Assembly: GCA_017745135.1 (NCBI GenBank)
Contig: JAGIAB010000227.1
Location: 1-5,499, forward strand
Reading direction: 5' to 3'
DNA length: 5,499 nt
From: Flavisolibacter sp.
GTDB taxonomy: Bacteria; Bacteroidota; Bacteroidia; Chitinophagales; Chitinophagaceae
The notes under the pieces were generated by a model. It made no database searches, had not been told where the DNA came from, and worked only from the letters and a program-made list of their open reading frames with translations. Positions 1 to 5,499 of the stretch are shown one piece after another (the stretch's first letter is position 1; each line of letters opens with the position of its first letter). A program made the translations under genes and the position numbers.

Positions 1-473
1 ATCGAAAATATGGCTTGCTTCGATGGGAAGATGGTAAAGACCATACACTACCGCAGGATTTTGCAGACATGCTTGGATGGAAGGAATTAGCATCAAAAGT
101 GGATTCCGTTTACACGCAACTGCCGGAAGATGAATATACCTTTGTTCTTTGCGATAACTATGGACAGGCAGGAGCAATCAACTACTATGCAAAGAACAAA
201 AACATAAAAGCGGTCACTTTCAGTGCGGATTATATTAACTGGTTTAATCTCGGTCCCAAAATTGAAAATGTTATAAGAGTTAAAGTATTTGAAGAAAGTA
301 AAGAAGAACTGGGATTATCAAGCCCTTTTTTTAACGCATCTTCTGTAGCAGGGTCAATAACCAATCCACTGGCAAGAGAATATAAGACGACCATTTTTGT
401 TTTTAGAAAAGCAAAGACCGACATTAACCAAAAGCTAAAAATTGAACTGGAAGAAGAGAGAAACGAGCAGTAA
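1..473 (+). CDS. C-terminal part of a family 39-like membrane glycosyltransferase (5' end outside window)
   Basis: The reading frame is open from the window's first complete codon (position 3) to the TAA at 471-473, giving 156 residues without a start, so this is the tail of a longer gene. The TTG at 15 is not a credible start because the frame continues upstream of it with similar-looking protein. Recognisable stretches are WEDGKDHTLPQDFADMLGW near the beginning, CDNYGQAGAINYYAK in the middle and ITNPLAREYKTTIFVFRKAK near the end. From memory, these resemble the soluble C-terminal portion of Bacteroidota glycosyltransferase family 39 proteins (PMT_2/ArnT-like), which move a sugar from a polyprenyl-phosphate carrier onto a lipid or protein at the outer face of the inner membrane. 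No transmembrane helix is visible here, as expected if the multi-helix catalytic part lies upstream. The final 20 residues are charged (KIELEEERNEQ). Family assignment is by motif recognition; donor and acceptor are unknown. Confidence 0.75.
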   Translation, partial: RKYGLLRWEDGKDHTLPQDFADMLGWKELASKVDSVYTQLPEDEYTFVLCDNYGQAGAINYYAKNKNIKAVTFSADYINWFNLGPKIENVIRVKVFEESKEELGLSSPFFNASSVAGSITNPLAREYKTTIFVFRKAKTDINQKLKIELEEERNEQ

Positions 474-487
474 CACGGAGTTTGAGA

Positions 488-530
488 AGGTAACATACTA
501 CTCCCGTCGTGTAACCTGGGATAAACCCAG
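488..530 (+). terminator. Weak, overlapping hairpins after the glycosyltransferase gene (possible terminator)
   Basis: Fifteen bases after the stop codon, AGGTAACA (488-495) can pair with TGTAACCT (510-517) with one mismatch. CTGGG (516-520) can pair perfectly with CCCAG (526-530) around a 5-base loop. The two stems share bases 516-517, so they cannot both form fully. The sequence after the second stem (ATCATTTACT) lacks a real T tract, so a classical intrinsic terminator is doubtful. The position, between the end of one gene and the start of the next, is the main support. Confidence 0.25.
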
Positions 531-554
531 ATCATTTACTAGTTTCTAAACAAG

Positions 555-585
555 TTGTATTTTACACCATTTCTTCTCTACTTTG
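555..585 (+). promoter_or_regulatory. Possible Bacteroidota-type promoter for the T9SS cargo gene
   Basis: TACTTTG at 579-585 resembles the Bacteroidota -7 consensus TAnnTTTG but is one base short between TA and TTTG. A TTG at 555-557 lies 21 bases upstream, within the usual range for the -33 element. Transcription would begin near 590, leaving a leader of roughly 18 bases before the ATG at 609. If this is right, the TTG at 555 belongs to the promoter and is not a start codon. The match is imperfect and unsupported by other evidence. Confidence 0.3.
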
Positions 586-608
586 AGAGTTTACCAAAGC
601 CACAGCCT

Positions 609-3074
609 ATGAGATGTATCTTTCTAATCATCTTGCTGCTCTTACATTTTTCCAATGTCCTTGGCCAACCTGTCGCCAACTATATAAATAAAGACTATTC
701 AACACACAAGTTGGCTAAATCATTACCACTTAGTGCAAGTCAGGAGATCTGTGATAATAACCTGGACGACGATAATAACGGATTAACGGATGGAAATGAT
801 TTTGCCTGCTATTTCAATTCGGGTTCCGGCTGTGATAAAAGTACTATTGTATGGGGCTGCACCTCAGCAGGTGACCTTATTTGGGTGGACATTGAAACAG
901 GCATTGAACATCTTGTAGGCAGGACAGATCACTATATGTCTGATTTAACCTGGGCAGCAAACGGAAAGTTATATGGTGTAGCAGGGATAATTTGGGAAAT
1001 TGATCCAAATACTGCAGCCATTCGGCCATTACCTCCTATTCCGGATGGGTATTTAGGAGGTAACGCCATGACTGCAGATGGTCTCGGTAATTTATATCTG
1101 TCTGCAGTTATGCCATCATCCAACAGGTCCTATATTATTCGACTAAATATTGAGACATGGAAGGTGTGTACAATAGCAGATATTACCGCAGCAAACATCT
1201 TTAGTGCGGGAGACCTTAGCTTTTTAAATGGCAACCTTTATTTAGCCAGTGGCAGCATGGAAGGAAATAAAATAGCAAAAATTGATGTTCAAACAGGTAG
1301 AATTGATCCCATTACAGTCGTCAATCCTTCTACAGGAGGATACTATGGACTTATAAACGGAGGTGATAATTATTTTTATGCTTCCGATAATGATAAAATT
1401 TTCCGCATTGACCCAAATACAATGACAGCGGAGCCTTCACCGGTTTATACTTTCACACATCCCTACACTTATTTAAACGGTTTGGCGTCTTATTCCGAAA
1501 CATGTAATGGCGCTAAGTGTACAGCATGGGCAAAGATCTATTCGTCTTCTCTCCCACCTTATTGTAAAAACATTCAATTAAATCTGCAGGCAGACACCAG
1601 CTGCAATATTGGTTTGGGTACGTATACCTGGACACTACCGGGTGGTGCCATCACACATGATAGCAAGCTAACGACCTCCAATGAAGGAATGTATTACTTA
1701 AAATACCAAACCTCGCCAACATGCATGGCTGAAGATTCTTTCTTTGTTCAATACCAGCCTGTCCCCGAGGTTAGCCTCGGCCGTGATACAAGTTTGTGTG
1801 AAACGGAAACACTAACCTTACAGGTGCCAATGACCGGCAGCTATCTATGGCAGGATGGTTCAAACAAAAATTCTTTTAGAGTTGATAAAGCAGGTTTGTA
1901 TTGGGTTAAATTCACAGCAAATGGTTGCAGCGTTTCCGATTCAGTGCATATTGCGTACAATCCGTTACCATTAATTAATCTTGGTAGCGACACAGTAATT
2001 TGCAGCGATCAAACCGTCTTATTAAATGCCACTGGCTCTGGAATTGTATCCTATAGATGGCAAGACGCCTCTAACCAATCTACTTATCTAGCAACTGGAG
2101 AAGGCAAATTTTCGGTAACAGTAACCGACAACAACGGATGTATTGCTAAGGACAGTGTCGTTGTCAGCACAAAGCCTTTACCAACATTTACATTAGGCAA
2201 TGATACTACCCTGTGCGAACAAGAATCACTTCCACTTAGTTTATCGTTAATTAATGCCTCATATCAATGGAGCGCCGGAAACACATCAAGCTCTTACACA
2301 ATAACAAAAGCCGGTTTATATTGGGTAGACGTTAGTCAAAACGGTTGTGTCAAAAGAGACAGCATTTTCGTGGGATACAGCCCTTTGCCTCGAATAAAAC
2401 TCGGAAGAGATACCACACTGTGCGAGGGCTCTTCCCTATTGCTTGATGCCAGTTATACAAATGCTTCCTATCAATGGCAAGATAAAACCATATCTTCCAG
2501 TTTACTCGTTACCAAACCAGGATTATATTATGTTTCTGTGAACGCCGATGGGTGCATAGCCAGTGATAGCATAAGGATTTTTTATAAATCCAAACCAAAA
2601 TTTTCGCTGGGTAGAGACACTACCTGGTGCAACGAATCTGAGGTCGTCCTAAGCCCAATGGTTAATAATGCAAATTATCTATGGCAAGACGGGTCCACTG
2701 CACATTCATATATTGTAAGAGATAGTGGCAGATATTCCGTAACAATCTGGAATGAGTGCGGGAGCATGTCGGACGATATTTATTTTAGAAAAGGTATTTG
2801 CAGTCTACACCTGCCCAATGCATTTACTCCAAATTATGATGGACTAAACGATTTATTTCGAGTGAAGGATGCCAGTTTTATCAAAGTATTCCGGATGAAT
2901 ATTTACAATCGATGGGGTAAACTTGTTTTTACTACTTCCGATCCTTATAAAGGATGGAACGGCATGTATCAAAACATGAGTCAACCTGCGGGAACTTATA
3001 TCTGGCAAATTAACCTTACAACAAAAGATGGAGAAAAACTATCTCGGGCGGGTAGTGTTGTTCTAATACGATAG
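609..3074 (+). CDS. Secreted T9SS type B cargo protein with propeller-like region and Ig-like repeats
   Basis: The chosen ATG at 609 gives 821 residues. It places a signal peptide right at the N-terminus (MRC followed by FLIILLLLHF, likely cleavage after VLG at about residue 19). An in-frame TTG at 555 would add 18 residues before the hydrophobic stretch and is less likely. Residues 46-67 hold an Asp/Asn-rich motif, ICDNNLDDDNNGLTDGND, of the kind often found in Bacteroidota surface proteins and possibly calcium-binding. Residues about 80-298 contain blade-like repeats (LTWAANGKLYGV, DGLGNLYLSA, LSFLNGNLYLAS, DKIFRIDPNT), suggesting a beta-propeller. A degenerate and then five clear Ig/PKD-like repeats cover about 309-727. 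Residues about 733-821 (LPNAFTPNYDGLNDLF, then IYNRWGKLVF, then GTYIWQINL) form a complete CHU_C/gliding-motility C-terminal domain. In known T9SS type B cargo this domain directs outer-membrane passage after Sec export. No catalytic residues are recognisable; a surface adhesin or binding role is an inference. The gene appears monocistronic. Confidence 0.9.
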   Translation: MRCIFLIILLLLHFSNVLGQPVANYINKDYSTHKLAKSLPLSASQEICDNNLDDDNNGLTDGNDFACYFNSGSGCDKSTIVWGCTSAGDLIWVDIETGIEHLVGRTDHYMSDLTWAANGKLYGVAGIIWEIDPNTAAIRPLPPIPDGYLGGNAMTADGLGNLYLSAVMPSSNRSYIIRLNIETWKVCTIADITAANIFSAGDLSFLNGNLYLASGSMEGNKIAKIDVQTGRIDPITVVNPSTGGYYGLINGGDNYFYASDNDKIFRIDPNTMTAEPSPVYTFTHPYTYLNGLASYSETCNGAKCTAWAKIYSSSLPPYCKNIQLNLQADTSCNIGLGTYTWTLPGGAITHDSKLTTSNEGMYYLKYQTSPTCMAEDSFFVQYQPVPEVSLGRDTSLCETETLTLQVPMTGSYLWQDGSNKNSFRVDKAGLYWVKFTANGCSVSDSVHIAYNPLPLINLGSDTVICSDQTVLLNATGSGIVSYRWQDASNQSTYLATGEGKFSVTVTDNNGCIAKDSVVVSTKPLPTFTLGNDTTLCEQESLPLSLSLINASYQWSAGNTSSSYTITKAGLYWVDVSQNGCVKRDSIFVGYSPLPRIKLGRDTTLCEGSSLLLDASYTNASYQWQDKTISSSLLVTKPGLYYVSVNADGCIASDSIRIFYKSKPKFSLGRDTTWCNESEVVLSPMVNNANYLWQDGSTAHSYIVRDSGRYSVTIWNECGSMSDDIYFRKGICSLHLPNAFTPNYDGLNDLFRVKDASFIKVFRMNIYNRWGKLVFTTSDPYKGWNGMYQNMSQPAGTYIWQINLTTKDGEKLSRAGSVVLIR
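1758..2789 (+). repeat. Five tandem Ig-like repeats of about 69 codons within the T9SS cargo gene
   Basis: The units start at about 1758, 1962, 2175, 2382 and 2589, a period of 204-213 bases (68-71 residues). Each begins with a P-x-P or similar linker, then LG-[RSN]-DT-x-[LIW]-C, a central Y-x-W-[QS] (for example YLWQDGS, YRWQDAS, YQWSAGN), then G-x-[YF] followed by a second Cys. The Cys pairs, numbered from the ATG at 609, are 397/440, 465/511, 536/580, 605/649 and 674/717. They are spaced 43-46 residues apart and probably form one disulphide per domain after export. The repetition is clear in protein but blurred in DNA, so the duplications are old or have been under selection for divergence. 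A weaker sixth copy precedes them (about 1533-1757). Confidence 0.85.
2805..3071 (+). other. T9SS type B C-terminal sorting domain (CHU_C / gliding-motility-type) coding segment
   Basis: This segment encodes residues about 733-821 of the cargo protein. The hallmark order is LPNAFTPNYDGLNDLF, FRMNIYNRWGKLVF, YKGWNGMY, PAGTYIWQINL and a terminal GSVVLIR. This matches the known family of C-terminal signals read by the type IX secretion machinery. The domain is full length and ends the protein, as it must to act as a sorting signal. No secretion-machinery gene lies in the window. Confidence 0.88.
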
Positions 3075-3146
3075 TTTCCGGCTCACGGTTATTTTACCGC
3101 CTTTGCTGACGTCCGCGCCAACGAGAAAAATCATCAAAGAACCAGA
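3075..3146. other. Convergent intergenic gap, no strong terminator seen
   Basis: These 72 bases lie between the stop codons of two genes that face each other. The only symmetrical element I find is CGGT (3086-3089) with ACCG (3096-3099) around TATTTT, a four-base-pair stem too weak to call a terminator. Nothing else is recognisable. Confidence 0.5.
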
Positions 3147-4130
3147 TCAATTTCTTTTCTTAATTTTTCTATACAATAATTTCCGGTCACCCAGAAACCA
3201 AAATGAGCCAACCCCGTTTTTATCAATGGCAAATCGAATATCCATAGCCCGGTCCCGGCGCAGAAAAAACAAATTCTCTCCCGCTGTAAATAAAGGAACC
3301 GTATCCTTTCCTACGATGGCTGTGAGCCTGTTATTTGGAACCACCATATGAACAGTATCACCATCAGGTCCCAAATACCAACCTTCATATCTTTTTAATG
3401 CCGTAATACGAACCGGGATTTCCTGGTAACTAAATTTTTTGTGAGAGAGCAACCAATGATACAAGCTGTCACTCGAGTTATAGGTAGTGTCCCAACTATT
3501 GTGTTTTTTGTCCGGGTAAATAGTAAATCGAACGTTAGGATTCCAGCGGCTTACAGCGTTGATCATATGGGCATCTGACGACAAAGGCACTACATCGTCA
3601 AGTGCCCCATGAAAACACCAAACCGGAATATTGCGGATCTTCCAGGCATTAGTAGTATCGCCACCTCCGCAAACAGGAGCAATAGCCGCAAACTCATCCG
3701 GATACTTTAGGGCCAGTGCCCATGTGCCAAAACCACCCATACTTAAACCGGTCGCATAAATCCGTTCAGGATCTGCCCTATAGTTTTTCTTTACCAGTTG
3801 AAGCAGTTTATACAGTTGGTCTATATCCCATCCTGAACCTACATCCGATTGAGGTGATACCACTATAAACGGAAAAGATTTTCCCTGCTCAATTAATTGA
3901 GGCGGGCCATGCGCTTTTACCTTGTTAATATCGTAGCCACTTTCACCACTTCCATGCAGGAATAAAAGCAGCGGCCATTTTTTTAGCGTATCAACTTTGT
4001 AAGCTTTGGGTAGATAAAGTAGATACTGCGTTTCCGTAACTATTTTCTCAACGGTTTGCTGAGCCCAAACCATAAAACCGGAAGAACAAAAAATAGAAAA
4101 GAAAACAAAATGCTTTAAATAGATTTTCAC
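3147..4130 (-). CDS. Exported alpha/beta-hydrolase esterase (COG4099/Abhydrolase_2-like) with extra C-terminal domain
   Basis: The start is a GTG (4130-4128), the only start that keeps the signal peptide; the next in-frame Met is residue 20. No Shine-Dalgarno sequence is visible. The 327-residue protein begins with a hydrophobic signal (HFVFFSIFCSSGFMVWA, likely cleavage after Ala23); Cys15 does not sit in a good lipobox. The hydrolase domain covers about 30-232. It shows the oxyanion-hole region LFLHGSGE (His59-Gly60), the nucleophile elbow TGLSMGGFG (Ser130), the acid in HGALDDVVP (Asp178) and the base in YPDKKHNSWD (His210). All three catalytic residues are therefore present. AHGPPQLIEQGKSFPFIVVS is typical of the predicted-peptidase/esterase group COG4099 near Abhydrolase_2. 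Residues about 239-327 form a small beta-rich domain (YEGWYLGPDGDTVHMVV to WFLGDRKLLYRKI) reminiscent of DUF3471-like domains. It likely cleaves carboxylic esters in the periplasm or outside the cell; the substrate is unknown. It is divergent from the CE1-type esterase at 4352. Confidence 0.85.
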   Translation of the reverse strand: MKIYLKHFVFFSIFCSSGFMVWAQQTVEKIVTETQYLLYLPKAYKVDTLKKWPLLLFLHGSGESGYDINKVKAHGPPQLIEQGKSFPFIVVSPQSDVGSGWDIDQLYKLLQLVKKNYRADPERIYATGLSMGGFGTWALALKYPDEFAAIAPVCGGGDTTNAWKIRNIPVWCFHGALDDVVPLSSDAHMINAVSRWNPNVRFTIYPDKKHNSWDTTYNSSDSLYHWLLSHKKFSYQEIPVRITALKRYEGWYLGPDGDTVHMVVPNNRLTAIVGKDTVPLFTAGENLFFLRRDRAMDIRFAIDKNGVGSFWFLGDRKLLYRKIKKRN

Positions 4131-4351
4131 GACGCAACAATTAAGTTGAAGAAATAAAGTTTGTGGTTGAAGTTGCCCGTCGATCCAAATTTAAGCATCT
4201 GCTCTAAAACCGCCTGGTAAATTCTACAGCCTTTGATGGCATCGCACCACTGATTTAACTGACCAAAAGAATCAACGCAGGCGGACCATCATTAGTTGGG
4301 CGCCTAATTCGAAGCTTTTGGTCTTATATTCGAACATAAAATAAACCTGAC
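4131..4351. other. Divergent promoter region between the two esterase genes
   Basis: These 221 bases separate two genes transcribed away from each other, so they must hold both promoters or distal signals. The minus-strand side has a perfect TAnnTTTG box (listed separately). On the plus side, TATATTCG at 4325-4332 is a one-mismatch match to the same consensus and would start transcription about 13 bases before the ATG at 4352; I give this little weight. The heptamer GTTGAAG occurs twice (4145-4151 and 4166-4172), 21 bases apart. I see no RNA gene or riboswitch-like structure. Confidence 0.55.
4186..4193 (-). promoter_or_regulatory. Candidate Bacteroidota -7 promoter box for the minus-strand esterase
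   Basis: Read on the minus strand, this is TAAATTTG, an exact match to the Bacteroidota -7 consensus TAnnTTTG. Transcription would begin near 4180, leaving a leader of about 50 bases before the GTG start at 4130. No clear TTTG -33 element is seen at the expected distance (about 4212-4218), so the call rests on the -7 box and its position. Confidence 0.4.
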
Positions 4352-5499
4352 ATGAACGCTTGCATCCGCATCAAACCTTTTACCATTTTGCTACTACCTG
4401 CCTTATTAACGCTTACAACAGTACATGCACAGCAGTCCAACGTAAACCTCGACTGGCAGCCACATCTGAATAAAGAAAACCTTACACCATTCAGCGCACC
4501 TCTCAATTCACCAGAAGTGCGAAATGATCGTACCATAACATTTCGCCTGAAAGCACCGGAAGCAAAAAAAGTGAGCCTGGCTGGCGTACATATTCTTGCA
4601 GCCTTAGGCAAAGGCCGCGAACAGGTGCCTTTTGAAAAAGGAGAAAATGGAATATGGACCCTGACGGTAGGGCCACTAAAACCGGATATGTACGTGTACC
4701 AGTTTAATGTTGATGGAATGACGATCACTGATCCAAGCAACTCCATTGCAGCGTTTACAGGTATGCCTCCATATAGCCACGTAGTAGTACATGGAAATGG
4801 CCCTTCTTATTACGACGCCAAGGATGTTCCTCATGGCACGATAACCCGGCATATTTACCATTCCAAAGTTACCAATGGCATGCGTGATCTTTATGTGTAT
4901 ACCCCTCCGGGCTATGATCCAAAAAAAACCTATCCTACTCTTTATCTGTTGGGTGGAAGTGGAGAACTTCCTTCCAACTGGATGTATGATGGACGTGCAA
5001 ATCTTATTCTGGACAACCTGATTGCCGAAGGCAAAGCAGTTCCCATGGTGATGGTATTACCGAATAACCAGGTGGTTCACCGCAATCATCCGCAGCATAC
5101 TGAACTAACGTTTAAGCTGTTTGAAAAAGAGCTGAGGGATCATATTATTCCGCTGGTTGAGTCGAAGTACAGTGTACGAAAGAATCCTAAATACAGAGCG
5201 TTATCCGGATTGTCAATGGGTGGAAGACACACCATGTTCTGCGGTTTTAATTCACTGGATCTTTTTGGAAATTTTGGAGTGTTGAGTGCCGGTGACAACG
5301 ACAGTGAAAAAACGCTTTCAACTTTCCTGAATGATCCGAAAGTAAATGACAAAATAACCTACCTGTTTGTAGGGCAGGGCGACCAGGAAACACAAGGCCC
5401 CCTGGGTGCCCGAGTTGAAGGCTTGCGCAAGGCGCTTGACAATCACAAGATAAAATACGAATACTATGTAGGCGGTGGCATGGGCCACGACTGGTCAAC
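4352..5499 (+). CDS. Exported CE1-type esterase with N-terminal CBM48/E-set-like domain (3' end outside window)
   Basis: The frame opens at ATG 4352, the first start after an in-frame TAA at 4337, and stays open to the window edge (382 codons). Residues 1-26 are a signal peptide (FTILLLPALLTLTTVHA, cleavage likely before QQ). Residues about 48-135 (RTITFRLKAPEAKKVSLAG, then GIWTLTVGPLKPDMYVYQF) form a CBM48/early-set-like beta domain common before CE1 esterases. The catalytic domain starts near 160 (VTNGMRDLYVYTPPGYDP). It carries the nucleophile elbow SGLSMGGRH (Ser288), a probable acid in GQGDQE (Asp344) and the base in GGGMGHDW (His379). The oxyanion-side motif reads YLLGGSGE where many relatives have LLHGxGD, so the usual His is Gly. 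CE1 enzymes include feruloyl and acetyl-xylan esterases; the exact substrate here is unknown. Only a short C-terminus should be missing, unless a further domain follows. It is divergent from the esterase at 3147-4130. Confidence 0.88.
   Translation, partial: MNACIRIKPFTILLLPALLTLTTVHAQQSNVNLDWQPHLNKENLTPFSAPLNSPEVRNDRTITFRLKAPEAKKVSLAGVHILAALGKGREQVPFEKGENGIWTLTVGPLKPDMYVYQFNVDGMTITDPSNSIAAFTGMPPYSHVVVHGNGPSYYDAKDVPHGTITRHIYHSKVTNGMRDLYVYTPPGYDPKKTYPTLYLLGGSGELPSNWMYDGRANLILDNLIAEGKAVPMVMVLPNNQVVHRNHPQHTELTFKLFEKELRDHIIPLVESKYSVRKNPKYRALSGLSMGGRHTMFCGFNSLDLFGNFGVLSAGDNDSEKTLSTFLNDPKVNDKITYLFVGQGDQETQGPLGARVEGLRKALDNHKIKYEYYVGGGMGHDWS

Noticed and set aside
15..17. TTG at 15 as a gene start giving a 152-residue protein
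   Set aside because: The frame is open upstream to the window edge and the content matches only the C-terminal tail of a much larger membrane glycosyltransferase.
555..608. TTG at 555 as the start of the T9SS cargo gene, giving 839 residues
   Set aside because: It puts 18 extra residues, including several prolines, before the signal peptide, while ATG 609 starts right at it. The TTG also falls in a possible -33 promoter position.
3086..3099. CGGT-TATTTT-ACCG as a bidirectional terminator between the convergent genes
   Set aside because: The stem is only four base pairs with no flanking T tract on either strand; it could easily be chance.
3103..3351. Plus-strand open frame of 82 codons
   Set aside because: It overlaps the end of the well-supported minus-strand esterase and its translation looks like no protein; it is an antisense shadow.
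3147..4130. Minus-strand esterase as a lipoprotein through Cys15
   Set aside because: The residues before Cys15 (SIF) do not fit a lipobox, and a normal cleavage site after VWA at residue 23 is available.
4324..5498. Several minus-strand open frames of 61-140 codons
   Set aside because: They lie opposite the CE1-type esterase, which has a signal peptide and catalytic motifs on the plus strand. Their translations show no domain.

Overview
The window looks like ordinary chromosomal DNA from a member of the Bacteroidota, perhaps near Chitinophagaceae or a related order; that placement is an inference from gene content. The supporting signs are a complete type IX secretion system (T9SS) type B sorting domain, a TAnnTTTG-type promoter box, no Shine-Dalgarno sequences before the genes, and a cluster of secreted carbohydrate-esterase-like hydrolases. 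I see no mobile element, RNA gene, CRISPR array or phage gene.

Layout, left to right. (1) Positions 1-473 (+) hold the C-terminal end of a membrane glycosyltransferase resembling family 39 (PMT/ArnT-like); its start lies outside the window. (2) After a 135-base gap with weak hairpins and a possible promoter, positions 609-3074 (+) encode a complete secreted T9SS cargo protein. It has a signal peptide, an Asp/Asn-rich motif, a propeller-like region, five clear and one degenerate cysteine-bearing Ig-like repeats, and a C-terminal CHU_C/gliding-motility-type sorting domain. (3) A 72-base convergent gap separates it from a complete exported alpha/beta-hydrolase esterase on the minus strand (3147-4130) that carries an extra C-terminal beta-rich domain. 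(4) A 221-base divergent promoter region follows. (5) From 4352 to the right edge (+) runs a second exported esterase, with an N-terminal CBM48/E-set-like domain and a CE1-type catalytic domain, cut off by the window end just after its catalytic histidine.

Functionally, the two esterases are divergently arranged around one intergenic region and may be co-regulated. Both are predicted to be exported and could remove acyl groups (acetyl, feruloyl or similar) from polysaccharides or other esters, but the substrates cannot be read from sequence. The T9SS cargo protein is probably a surface or secreted adhesin-like protein. The glycosyltransferase is probably unrelated to the hydrolases. I find no convincing evidence for an undescribed multi-gene system; the notable points are architectural details within known families.
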